From contig NC_052354.1 in assembly GCF_009727055.1 (NCBI RefSeq), positions 34,328,796 to 34,392,795 on the forward strand: a stretch of DNA of 64,000 nt, read 5' to 3'. Source of the stretch: Benincasa hispida (Eukaryota > Streptophyta > Magnoliopsida > Cucurbitales > Cucurbitaceae). The notes under the pieces were generated by a model, which searched no databases, had not been told where the DNA came from, and saw only the letters and a program-made list of their open reading frames with translations. Positions 34,581 to 45,245 of this stretch are shown here, one piece after another. The translations under genes were made by a program, and so were the position numbers. The stretch's first letter is position 1. Each line of letters starts with the position of its first letter.

Positions 34581-36330
34581 AATAACAAGGGAAAATTAAA
34601 AGCATAAAATTATGATTGTAAATAATATGCAACATCAACAAATTTGAACAAATAGACTTTTAAGATAAGCATCTTATAAATATTATCTTGTCCTTGTTAT
34701 TAATGTTGTTATGAAGTCCTTTTTGTGTTGGGTGCACCTTCTCCACTTGTCAACCTTCTTAAAATACGTCCAATGCAATCTTCCTATCTTCCTTCCAAAT
34801 CCCCAAAATTTAAAATTTAGTCTAACACGTCAAACTTGAACTTAACAAATGAAAAAATTCACTCAAAATCAAGTATTGAATCAAAACAAATATCAATCCA
34901 AACAAATATCACAATAAATCGTATCCTTAGACCGTGTTTTCTATGAGTCAATATTAAGGATTCGGTTCCTATCGATGAAAAGAAAAGCCAAAAAACAAAA
35001 TTCCAGGGTTATTCTGAATAATAAAGTAAGAAGTTGTGTTCAGAAAATACAAGTAATATCTAATTGAAAGCAACAAATGTTTAATTCTAAATATGCAGTT
35101 GAACAAGCAAACTCAAAGGCTAAAAACGTACTTCACTAACAATCCAAAGTTTGTACTCTTTAATTTCAAGTGAATTAATTCAAGAGAAAACGAGATAGTG
35201 AAACCAATATCCAATTAGTTCACACATCTATTAAGCAAAATAAAAGAGGCATACCAATTAGGAGCTACATTGATAACTGTTGCATAATACATCACCTCAT
35301 TTTCCATGTTTTATGAAAAGGAAAAAGAAAAAGAAACTTTCATCTTTCTTACTTGTTTGGCCCTTTCAATCTATAGAAGCTCACACCTGATAATGACTCA
35401 CAAAAACCAAACAAAGATTTAGAGTCTGCTGAATTCAAGCCTTAATATCATCAGTGTTCTCCATCATTTAGCAAAAGGGATCAAAATTATCGTACTAGTT
35501 TTGAACCATCTTATCTATAAGAACCATTTAACATAATAGAATTAAGCCAATACAAACTCAAATAAATAAAACCAAGGCTTCCCAATGAGGTGGAGGAGAA
35601 TCCAATTCTCAACACATCACCAGCTTGACACTGAAAAAGTTTATGGAGAGAGAGAGAGAATTGGATGTCAATTTATGGATTTGATTTGGTGGTTTGTAGA
35701 ACATCCCAATAGGAGAGGATTAAACCAGAAAGTAAACTTTAAAAAAAAACATGAAAGGAAAGAAGAAGAAGTACAAACAAGAAACAATTACAACTTAGAA
35801 GTAAAAGCTTGAACATGTCTCGATGACTAGAGGGCTTAATCTATAAGTTTGGGAGATGTCATTTCCTTAAGTGGGAAAGCTAAAAATGACTTTAATTATC
35901 AACCCTAACCATCCAACAATCTCACCTCTCTCTACTAAAACTATTGAGTTTTATTCAGTCAGGCATTATCACAAACAACAATTGAGTAATTAACACTCCT
36001 AATAAAATTTCCCCTTCTCCTTTGGTTCTATCCTTGAAAAACTGTAGCAACCAAAATCAAATGAATAAAATGTCATCAACATAATAATAATAATAAAAAA
36101 AAATTAAAATCTTCTGCAATTTGATAATTAATAAACTCATTTTACAAGCTAAACGATGTATTCAAAAGAAATTTGCTTACAAACATGTATATAGTTTACA
36201 TTGTATCGAAATTTTCACTTGCTACTTTTATCATAGAATAACCTTGTAAATCAAATTTTCACTTACTGCTCAAACTTACCTCATTCAACGTCAGAGACTA
36301 CAAGGTCTATAGTCCTCATTCATGTTGACG
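34540..36330 (-). other. Non-coding 5' region of the CACTA genes
   Basis: AT-rich sequence between the TNP2 start and the right subterminal zone, with an A-run at about 34,548-34,579. No protein domain found. An open frame at 35,585-35,812 has no similarity I recognise and I do not call it a gene. Confidence 0.5.
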
Positions 36331-36480
36331 GCGTGAAGGAGATCAATGGACATGGGGACGACGTGAAGGAGATCGATGGTGTGAAGGAGATCGAAAGACG
36401 AGCGAAGAAGGGTGAAGGACGAGCAAGCGAGATAGGGTTTGGGCGTAAGAGAGAAGGAGGCGGCGGATATAAGGTTTTAT
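36320..36480 (-). promoter_or_regulatory. GC-richer leader block of the CACTA genes, with small tandem repeat
   Basis: The plus strand repeats GTGAAGGAGATCGATGG-like units three times (36,330-36,400). On the minus strand it reads CCCAAACCCTATCTCGC, an AAACCCTA (telo-box-like) word common in plant 5' leaders. Its place at the upstream end of the transposase genes fits a transcribed leader or promoter region. This role is an inference. Confidence 0.4.
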
Positions 36481-36514
36481 TATTTAATAAAATAAGAAAA
36501 ATAAATAAAATTAC

Positions 36515-36666
36515 ACCTTTAATGTTGGTTTTAAACTGACATTAAAGCCAATTTTCAATGTCGGTTTAAAACCAACATTAAAAATCTGTTTTTTTTTTTT
36601 AAACCAACATTATATATCCGATTTCACTTTTTCCAACCGACATTAAAGCCCGAATTTCTTCTAGTA
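36515..36666. repeat. Right subterminal repeats and terminal repeat of the CACTA element
   Basis: Four or five AATGTYGGTTT / AAACCRACATT units, fewer and more diverged than on the left, then the inverted terminal repeat at 36,633-36,666. Confidence 0.8.
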
Positions 36667-36669
36667 TAA
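36667..36669. repeat. Target-site duplication, right (TAA)
   Basis: Matches 27,597-27,599. Confidence 0.75.
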
Positions 36670-37135
36670 TTATTAATTAATATTTATTAAATTATATATT
36701 AAATTTGATTTAATATATAATTTATTTAAATTCAAAATAATAACTTTCTTTAGGAGTTATTAAAACTCCCTCTCCAACCAACTCATTCTCACGAAAGATT
36801 CATTTTATAGAAACTTCATTCCAATGCATAGATCACTCAGAAGAGAACGAAGTTTTCGCTGCATTCTTCATTTTCTTTATCAAGAAACCTCTCTCACACA
36901 AAATCACTTCTCTCTACCAAATTAAGCCCACACATCCTTAATTCTTTATCCAGAGAATAGCTAGGAAACCAAGTGGTTGTGTCCCTTATTCGTGACTTGT
37001 TTGTTCGTGAGAGACGTTTTCCAGTTCAAGGGAGGTTTGCATCCGTACTGTTCCGTTTCGAGGAGAAGAATTATGAGAAGAAAAGTATTCAAGGGTTAGT
37101 TCTTCTCATCCTTTTCTCCTTAAAAACATGTTGTA
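36670..37135 (+). mobile_element. Copia LTR, right part, after the CACTA insertion
   Basis: It continues the AT-rich middle of the LTR that stopped at 27,599. It then has the U5-like CTTCATTCCAATGC and GTTCGTGAGAGACG segments and AAGGGTTAGTTCTTCTC, comparable to 57,160-57,200. No primer site or clean end is visible, so the inner boundary is lost. Confidence 0.55.
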
Positions 37136-37345
37136 ATTTATAAGTGTTTACCTGTTCTTCTATAATTTCTTTGCTTTTTCGTGTTTTTCAAATTGAATTA
37201 CATTGACACGTGTATGCTATGAAATTCCATTCCTTCAAGAACAACATTAACCAACATGAGATATGCAAAGAAAGAATATTAGTTACATTAAAGATATAGG
37301 TAATGTTAGAGAGAGAGAAAAGTTTGAGGAAATTATAAGGTACAA

Positions 37346-37615
37346 GGGTTAAATTACAATTTGGTTTCATGGTTTGGAAAAAACTAGATTGTTTAAGAAA
37401 AAGCAGGGAAAGTTAGAATTTAGTTTTTATAGTTTGATAACAACCTCATAAATAGTCCTTATAGTTTGATAAAATCTTCATAAATAATTCCTACTGTTGA
37501 ACTGGTTATAAGAATTTTATCAAATCACAAAGACTAAATTTTAAGTATAAATCACAAAGATTAATTTATAATTTAATTTCACTCCAAACTATAAGGACTA
37601 AATATAATTTGACTC
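37346..37615. mobile_element. MITE-like element with TTTAGTCC-type ends
   Basis: 270 bp. The left end GGGTTAAATTACAATTTGG and the inverted right end GAGTCAAATTATATTTAGT are imperfect inverted repeats of about 33 bp. The inside has repeated TAGTCCTTATAGTTTGATAA words. Non-coding. No convincing target duplication, so the superfamily is open. Confidence 0.55.
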
Positions 37616-37740
37616 AATAAATTTTACAAGAGATTAAAGTTGTGAGCAAATGATATGTTAGAGAAAACACCACAGATTAGCAAATAAACAAAAGAGGAAA
37701 AGAAAAAGAAAAAGAAGAGCAAGTCCAAAAAGTTAGACTT

Positions 37741-38031
37741 CATTTGGTAACAATTTTATTTTCGATTTTTTTTTTGAAAATTAAGCATATAGACACTATT
37801 TTTAGCTTTAAATTTCTTCATTTGTTATCTACTTTTTACCAATAGTTTAAAAAATCAAATCAAATTTTGCAAACTAAAAAAAGTAGCTTTTAAAATCTTC
37901 TTTTTATTTTTGGAATTTGGTTAAGAATATAACCATTATACTTAAGAAATATGTAAATTATGGTAAAAAATGGGATACAATAGATTTAATTTTTAAAAAC
38001 AAAAAACAAAAAACGCAAAGTTATCAAAATG
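37741..38031. mobile_element. MITE-like element with GGTAAC ends
   Basis: 291 bp between CATTTGGTAAC and its inverted partner at 38,020-38,031. The inside is T-rich on the left and A-rich on the right and includes AAAAAAGTAGCTTTTAAAAT. I recall very similar short elements from cucurbits. Frames inside are by-products. Confidence 0.6.
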
Positions 38032-39099
38032 AGATGTTAATTTTTTTCTCTAATAAATTTACCTTCTATCAAATTTTCCTCCCTGAAAGAATTCTTTAGA
38101 AACTTCTTTTTCCCACACGTTTGATAAGTTGGTCTTGAATTAATTATTATAATTTACATCTATTATTTGCAAATGTAATTTGAAGTTTTAGTTTATACGT
38201 TGTACTCTAAACGAAAAAAATAAATAAATAATATTCCTAAACTATTTTAATTTTGTCAAAAATATAATGTGATTAACTAAATATAATATTGATGCTTAGT
38301 ATATTTATTGGGCTAATGAAAAATGATTTGGGCATGCAATTGAACAAAATGAGGACAAAATGGCAAAGAAAAACTTAATTTTAAATGAGCATCTCGCTCT
38401 TACTTGTACTATTAAATTTCTTTGGTTCACATTCCAATTCAAATTTATTAGCTTCTACTCCCTTAGGTATATCATTTTTTGCTGGTTTAATGGAGGAAAA
38501 TTGCGATCAGTATCAAATTAAATATAGGATTTAGTAATCATGTCACCAATTTTTCAAAATTTCCAACTATGGCAATAATGTTGAAAATTAAAATTACGTT
38601 AGAGGGAAGTTTGATTTCAAATTTTTATCTTGTCCCATAATTATCCTCAATTAAATTTATGTTTACCTATTTAATTTTTGCATCTTCGATTTATGTAGAT
38701 AATATCTGATTTTTTTATTATGTTTCTCTCTTACTTGATTTTCTTTATCCATTTTAAACTTAACTTTTCTTTTAGGTTATGAAATTATATTTTTACCATA
38801 TAAAGAAAACAAATGAGATATTTTTTATTTACCATTTTAAATTATATATAAAAAAAATTGTTTTTTTCCCTTTCTGTGTATGGGTTTTGTTTTTAAAGAA
38901 GTAAAACTAAAATATTGACTCTGGTTTTGTGGTAATTTCCAGCTTTCCCATTTTTAGTGGTTGGAATCAAAACACATCTATATTGATTTTTTAAAAATAT
39001 TTATTTGTCCTTTTCTTTTTCTGTGAATTTTATATTCTTCCCCAACTTTTCATTTTTTTTTTCATTTCCAAATCAACGGTTTTAATCAATTGCCTTACC
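38032..39099. other. AT-rich DNA without recognised feature
   Basis: No coding frame of note, no terminal repeats. Long T- and A-runs only. Confidence 0.5.
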
Positions 39100-39445
39100 T
39101 GATTGTTGTAATTAGACAACAATTAGGTAACAATTAGTATCATTGACAATTTGACAACCATTATCATATAACAATCTATATCATTGACAATCAGTATTAG
39201 ATAGTAATCAGACAACAATCAGATATCAATCGGTATCATTGACAATAAAAACTATTCAATATCAAATAGCAATTAAACAACCATTAAATAACAAGTCAAT
39301 ATAAAATAACAATTAGATTATAATCAGTATCAGATAGCAATCAAATAGTAATCAGACAACAATCAATATCATTGACAATTAGTACATCATATAGTAATCA
39401 GATAACAATTGTATAACAATAAATATCAAATGAAAATCAGATAGC
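39100..39445. repeat. Degenerate short tandem repeat (ATCAGATAGCAATCAAATA type)
   Basis: About 345 bp made of variable 10-25 bp units such as ATCAGATAGCAATCA, AATCAGACAACAATC, AGTATCATTGACAAT and AACAATTAG. ATCATTGACAAT recurs five times. The plus strand is poor in G. No coding content. Confidence 0.75.
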
Positions 39446-42400
39446 AATCAAATTCTAAGCTGGAATCTGTGAATCATGGTTGTATGGGTGAGATTTGTCA
39501 TGTTTTTAAAGAACCATAAACTATGGACACACTCCAAATTTTCAATTTATTTTTTCATTAACGTCGCAATTGCCCCTTTAATCAATGTGGACATTAAAAT
39601 ATATGCAACATGAAAATTAGGATAGTTGTTTATATGGATTAAAATTTAAGGGAAAAAATAAGAACATATATTAAAAAATAAAAAAAACCCTTTTAGAATT
39701 TAAGAGCTTAGAAGACATTAGTATTAACTTTAAAATTAACATTTTGTTTCAAAACGTTTTAAATCTGGATCCTTTTAATCCCTGAACTTTATATATAAAG
39801 AAAATCATTTTAGTCACGGAGTTATTTATAGGTTAGATCATTTATTTGACAAAATTAAATGATGATTATGTAAACAAATATATGAAATGTCTTGCTCACG
39901 GCCTAATTAGGAGCACAACATTTAAAAGTAGACACTCAATAGAATGTGTGATAATTTTACAGATCGATACAGGATTTAAAAATTTTTATTTTATCCATAT
40001 GGATTTTAAAAAACTTATTCTATCTACATGGAAAGCTATGAAAATTAAAATAGTAACACATATAACATACACTTTATGGTTTATTTTATTTAATTGTATG
40101 TGAGTCCTTCCCAAAATTTTATCACAACACACATCATGTAGATGGTTATATTCGCTTTTGAATATAACTCTACCATAAGCTTTTAGAGGTAAAAATTAGA
40201 AGTACAGAACTCTCAATTACTAACACTTAATATACATTTAGTTGAGGGTTATATTAACTTTAACACTCTCTTATAAGTTAAAAGTTTGAACTTTCATCCT
40301 TATATTTATAATATTAGAATACAATGTAATCTTGATCTAATATGTATATCATGTCATTTCATAGCCAAGAATATTTAAAAATTCTATAATTTTGTCAATA
40401 CCTATCCATGGTAAAAATTGATTGACATTTGATATGACATGACGTGGTAAAAAGGGAACTCATATCTTCTATGAATAAAATAAATTGAGAAAAATATAAG
40501 CATTGTTTTGGCTTGTACAATTTATTAGAAAAATTTGTATGAATTTTCCTATTTAGGGGTCCACTTGAAATTTGACACCATTTTAAAAAAGTTCAAAATT
40601 TGGCTTTCTGTTGATGTCATCTACATATGAAAGTACCCATTTGACCTCAAAATGCGTGTGAGGGCCTGTTTCTAGCTCCCCCTTCCTCTCCCGTTTTCCG
40701 CTTTCGCTTCTTGCTCCTTCGTTTTGATCCTCATAAGACACGACAACAATTTTTTTCTTCCATTCTTTTTTTCATTTGTTCATATTCTTCCTCTCATTTT
40801 CTCACTCCCGCTCCTCGCTCCCTACGCCCGCCTTCTCTCCTTTATCTTATTCTTCGTTAGACACACTTGCAACTTTTTTTCTTGGAAAAAAAAACTATAG
40901 AATGAAGAATAAAGAAAGAAAAACAAAAAAAAGGCGACATAAACAAAAGTTACCAGAGAAGAAAAAAGAAAACTCGCCTAGAAGGCAATGTAAACAAAAG
41001 AAATCGCTGGAAACAAAAAAAGGAAATAAAAGAAGAAGAAGAAAAGCAAAAAAAAAATTAAAAAAAAAAAAAAAAGAAAAGGTGCTGCAAGAGAGAGGAG
41101 GAAGGAGAGAGAAACAAAAAGAGCTAAAGAGATAAATTCATAATGTGATGATATCAGCAAAGTGTCAAATTTCATTTGTTTGTAAAAGTGGGGCCAAATT
41201 CAAGGGGCCATGGTACAAATTTCTTAATCTATTATCCGGGTCGTTGTCCAATAAAAAAAATTGATATGAAAGTGAGGCCTAAGTTGTACTAATCACTGCT
41301 CAAATAAATTTGGTGTAATTTCTCTGACACGTAGTAACTCGCCCATTTTCCTTTGACACATGTCACTAATTTATTCATTTAAAAATATATGCATTAAGTA
41401 ACATGAAAACAACAACCACCATGCTCTTGTGTTTCTCTGGTGGATCTCACATGAAAGTCTGAAGAGCCACCGATGAGGGACCTCAGGCCACTGCGGTCCC
41501 CTCTCTGCTTTATGAATGCTTCTGAAAAAGGAATTTAAAGCAAACTCATTCAATATCTCCACGAAAATGGATGTTACTTCCAATCCAAGCCATCCTCATT
41601 ATTAGAACACCTCCAAAATAATCCAACAGCCTCTATAGAAAGACATGGCCGGAGCAACTTAACCCCGCAGGATCCTCAGTGTTGGTTTTTACGGTTAAAT
41701 TTGAAGTTATGATTATGTGATTGACAATTTTATATTGTTATCTGACAGAACATTAACTAACTGAATATAACAAGAAAAGCACATCAGATTATGTTATGTG
41801 TAATGCGCAAATTCAGAAAGGGATATATGAATGAATTGAGATCACTCCTACGAGAGGAATTTTAAAGATAAAGAATTGATAGCTACTATTTATTCCTACA
41901 ATATGTACACATAGAGTTTAAAGTTAAGAGAGTGCTTAGCTTAGAATAATTATATGTTGGGTGAATTTATGTAAAATTTTTACAAAAAAAAAAAATATGT
42001 GAATAAAGACAAGACAGGTTGAAAGGACCAAATTTTGAATTTCGAATTATGGTTTAAATTCTGAGCCTAGTTTACATTATGTGATTACAAAGCAATTATG
42101 ATTAGAAAAATACATTAAAAACAATTCTTTAAATTAGAATATAATTTTTTTTTTTTCAATATTCTTCTTCTGCCTAATTTCTAATATTTTATGTTTCTGC
42201 GCTAGTTGTCATTTTGCCAGCCAACATTGCCACTAAAAAAGCATTGAATTTGTTGTTTAAACATGCCACAAAAAGAAGTTAATTTTTTCTTGGATCTATA
42301 GATATCGTTCTTAACCATTTTTGTCAAGACGATCCATTAAAATAATTTGCTAAAAAAATATGTTATTTGTGAAAGATCAATATTTTTGGTACTATTTCTA

Positions 42401-42780
42401 TAATTACGCAAATAATTTATTGGAGATTTGTTTCATTCGCTTTTTATTTTTCAGAGACAAAAATACAGTCTTAATATCTGTTTGTGACAATAGAGTATCT
42501 TCTTGTAGAATATTTTCTTTATCTGAAAACATCTAAGTGTAATATTTCATCCGATATTTTCATTTATTGAAGTGTGGCCTTCTTATTTAAAATAAGGATT
42601 TGTTTTCTTTCTTGGATTTTATTATTTAAAGAGAATTATGTTGTCCATTTAGGTCAGTCGTATTTTATTTTATTGGGCAAGATGATTTCTGTTTAACGAT
42701 CGAACATTGTGTTCTTGCTCATTGCTCACTATTCTACTATGCAAGTTCTTCATTGGTTGAAGTGCAACATTTTAAAGTAA
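39446..42780. other. Intergenic DNA, nothing firmly recognised
   Basis: AT-rich overall. 40,880-41,130 is almost pure purine on the plus strand and gives a Lys-rich frame that I regard as compositional. 41,390-41,680 is less AT-rich, with a small hairpin (GAGGGACC / GGTCCCCTC) and no open gene structure. It might be low-copy host DNA, but I cannot name it. Confidence 0.4.
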
Positions 42781-42785
42781 ATCAC

Positions 42786-43055
42786 AATCTTAGGGGGAGC
42801 CTAAGCCATTATTTCCATAGAAGGGATTCTCAGTCTTAGGGAAAGGCTAAAACTCAACTTCGGATAATGAGTTCGCTATCTTAGGGGGATCCTAAGATTC
42901 AACAATGAAGGGAATTCGTTAACTAAGGGGAAGATATCTTAATGAGAGGAATCTCACACACTGTTAGAAGTCAAAGTGTCTAACACTAATATTATCAAAA
43001 TTACGGGGAGCCTAAGTACAGTTGAGAAGGAGTCTCACATCTAGAGGGAGTCTAG
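42786..43055 (+). repeat. Series of short palindromes CTTAGGGGGAGCCTAAG
   Basis: Six imperfect copies: near 42,790 (CTTAGGGGGAGCCTAAG), 42,833, 42,875 (ATCTTAGGGGGATCCTAAGA), 42,923, 43,003 and 43,040 (TCTAGAGGGAGTCTAGA). Each has short complementary arms around a GGGG(A) loop. They lie directly before a copia LTR. Confidence 0.65.
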
Positions 43056-43126
43056 AAGGTTAGTTAGTTGAGCTTTACGTGAGTCATTGTAATGACATGT
43101 ATTATAGATAAGTACTACGTTGTAAA

Positions 43127-45230
43127 TGTTGGGATTGGTGTCCTAATTCTCCTAGAGTCTCATCGTTTGTAATTATACACATTGGTTATGAATAAAATAA
43201 GTGCCATTTCATTCTGGCATATACTCATATCCAATAAACTCAGTTCCATTGTTATCTTATGTAAACTTAAGCATGTATATGAGATATACAAGTGAATCAT
43301 GCCTTAAGTGGTAACCTAAATAGGTTTATAGTATAAGGATTAAGGAGGGATTCCTGATCCTGGTGACACTACCGATACGATCGCTTTGTAGAGGTTTGCA
43401 AGTGTTGTAAACTACTACAGATGGTAGATTCTGACCATTCATATGAAGACATGTGAGTGAGGTATCCTATACAAAGAGTTTGTATAAGACCGAACCACAA
43501 GATGACTAGACTCTGTATATAACGTCGTTGTTACTGGAGACATAACGTCTTTGTTACTGGAGACTTACATCTCACCTTAACGACCATAAATGGCATGAAC
43601 TCAATCCTGAGTGTTTTGGAAACTCCTGCCTTTGAGGGTGGTCCTTTGATTAGTATGGGTGAGAGTGGCCAGATTGCCAACTCAACATGCCTACCTTTTT
43701 GAGGACTTATCTGATTCGGGATCTGGGAACTCAGTTACACAAAATGGAATTCACTCCTTCCCCGAAGCAGGGGTGAATAGATAGATTGCTCCCTTAAGGG
43801 CTGATTCTGGGGCTTGAACATAGTGGCTTCAACTTCTCTTTGGAAGAGAGGACTAAGTCATAATAGAACTATGACTTATGTTCATTAGAGGGATCAGTGG
43901 TACTTAAGGAGTTAGATGTAACTACAGGGGAATAATGGTTATTGGTCGAGCTGTACTTACGAGCGATTTGTGAAGGGTTGTTGCACTATTGATTGATTAA
44001 GATAGACACATAATATATCTATAGTAAGGAGAGTTCAACTGTCGATCTTTAGTGGAGTGCCTGACAGTTACGGATGGTGAATCTCGTAACTAAAGAGTTC
44101 AGTCAGTTATTCACGTATCGTTGGAGCTTCGAGCTATAGGTCTATAAGGTCCCCTTGCTAGCTCAATGGATTCAAGTTGAGGATCTGTTCTTGGTGTTGA
44201 TTTTAAATGTTCAAACTAACAAGAGGTAATTCGATTATATATGATATGATCAGTGTAGTGTATGAGATACATCAAGTGGAGGGTTAATGTAAATGAGATT
44301 TATATTAAATGCCATGAAATAGAAAAAGAGCTATGGTTTATATGTTTCATGAGATGAAATATTAAAACTATAGGTTATAAATATATTATGGTAAGTTAGT
44401 TATCATTTATATTTATAGTAATATTAATTATTGGATAATTATTTCTTTTTCTCTAATAACCAATTGAGTGGGAGGTTATTGATGGTTTCATTGTAACCGT
44501 GAGATAAAATGGAAAAATGTTTTCCTAAATTTAGAAGTTGTTGATTTGAGATTTCCAATCTCAGAAAGTTCTCACAAAATGCTGCTAAGTAAATCAAATT
44601 TACTAAATGATAGCTTGGAAAGACTAGATGATTGTGGAGTGTTCTTACATGATAGGCACTCAGCTATACGATTAGCTAAGCGATCGCATAGCTTTTGATA
44701 AACAATTGGGCATCGACCTATACGATAGGCTTTATCTTCTCCCACTTGCTCAATCGTTTACACGATTGTTCTCCTCCAGTCTCATCCTCTAACCAAGTCC
44801 ATATAGAGCCCACAATCTGGATTCTCAGACTGAGAATATCGAGGTAATCTTTTTGGTGGTGTCATACTCAACTCGACACAGTCGAGGTTCTGTGGAGGTC
44901 GTTCATGGTGTTCGGAGTATTCGTGACCTTGGTGATCGCTTTGTTCGAGTTCGCTGTGATCGTGCAGTATAGCGATTTTGTTAAATGAGCGTTCAAGTGT
45001 TGCAGTGTTGCTGATTGTTCGAGCATTCGTGATCGAGGGAGCTTGAAGATGAGTCTTCAAAGGTTTGTTAGTTCCTTCCCTTGATCGTGTAGTAAAGGAT
45101 GTTGTAATTTTGATTTATGCATAACTGTAGTGTTTCCATTTGTGATTGTAATTGTGAATGTTCATATATGATTGGAATTTGGAAAAATCCTTCCGCTACT
45201 CATGGAAATCCTCGTGTCTGATTTCCTTCA
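43127..45230 (+). mobile_element. Copia 5' LTR (long, about 2.1 kb)
   Basis: From TGTTGGGATTGGTGTCC to GATTTCCTTCA, followed by a primer site. It aligns with the inverted LTR at 9,979-11,805. Landmarks: the palindrome at 43,468-43,486, a small tandem duplication ATAACGTCGTTGTTACTGGA / ATAACGTCTTTGTTACTGGA (43,519-43,564), CCTTAATCCTGAG-like CTCAATCCTGAG, and a TATA box at 44,376-44,385. U5 has ACGATTAG and CACGATTG words. No polypurine tract precedes it, so it is the 5' LTR of a truncated element. Confidence 0.82.
44376..44385 (+). promoter_or_regulatory. Probable TATA box of the copia LTR
   Basis: TATAAATATA, conserved in the homologous inverted LTR (10,486-10,495). About 850 bp remain to the LTR end, which would be R plus U5. 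Confidence 0.45.
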
Positions 45231-45232
45231 AT

Positions 45233-45245
45233 TAGTATCAGAGCC
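45233..45245 (+). other. Primer-binding site (tRNA-Met type), one mismatch
   Basis: TAGTATCAGAGCC after AT behind the LTR end. One base differs from TGGTATCAGAGCC. Confidence 0.8.

Larger units (their letters stand above)
27600..36666 (-). mobile_element. CACTA (En/Spm-type) DNA transposon, 9,067 bp
   Basis: The left end reads CACTAGAAGAAATTCGGGC. The right end, inverted, reads TACTAGAAGAAATTCGGGC; the two agree over about 34 bp apart from the first base and one more. TAA flanks both ends. Both subterminal zones hold repeated palindromic AATGTCGGTT/AACCGACATT units. Both genes lie on the minus strand, order TNP2 then TNPA-like/Ulp1. It splits a copia LTR. The C-to-T change in the terminal pentanucleotide and the broken genes suggest it can no longer move by itself. 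Confidence 0.93.

Noticed and set aside
35585..35812. 75-codon frame within the CACTA element
   Set aside because: On the strand opposite to both transposon genes, highly charged, no recognised motif.
40776..41135. 119-codon Lys/Arg-rich frame
   Set aside because: Lies in an almost pure purine tract; no domain, no promoter or leader signal.
41371..41583. Possible host exon on the minus strand
   Set aside because: Better composition than its surroundings, but no recognised domain, splice sites or promoter that would support a gene call.
44782..45060. 92-codon minus-strand frame
   Set aside because: Inside the U5 part of a copia LTR, antisense to it; chance frame.
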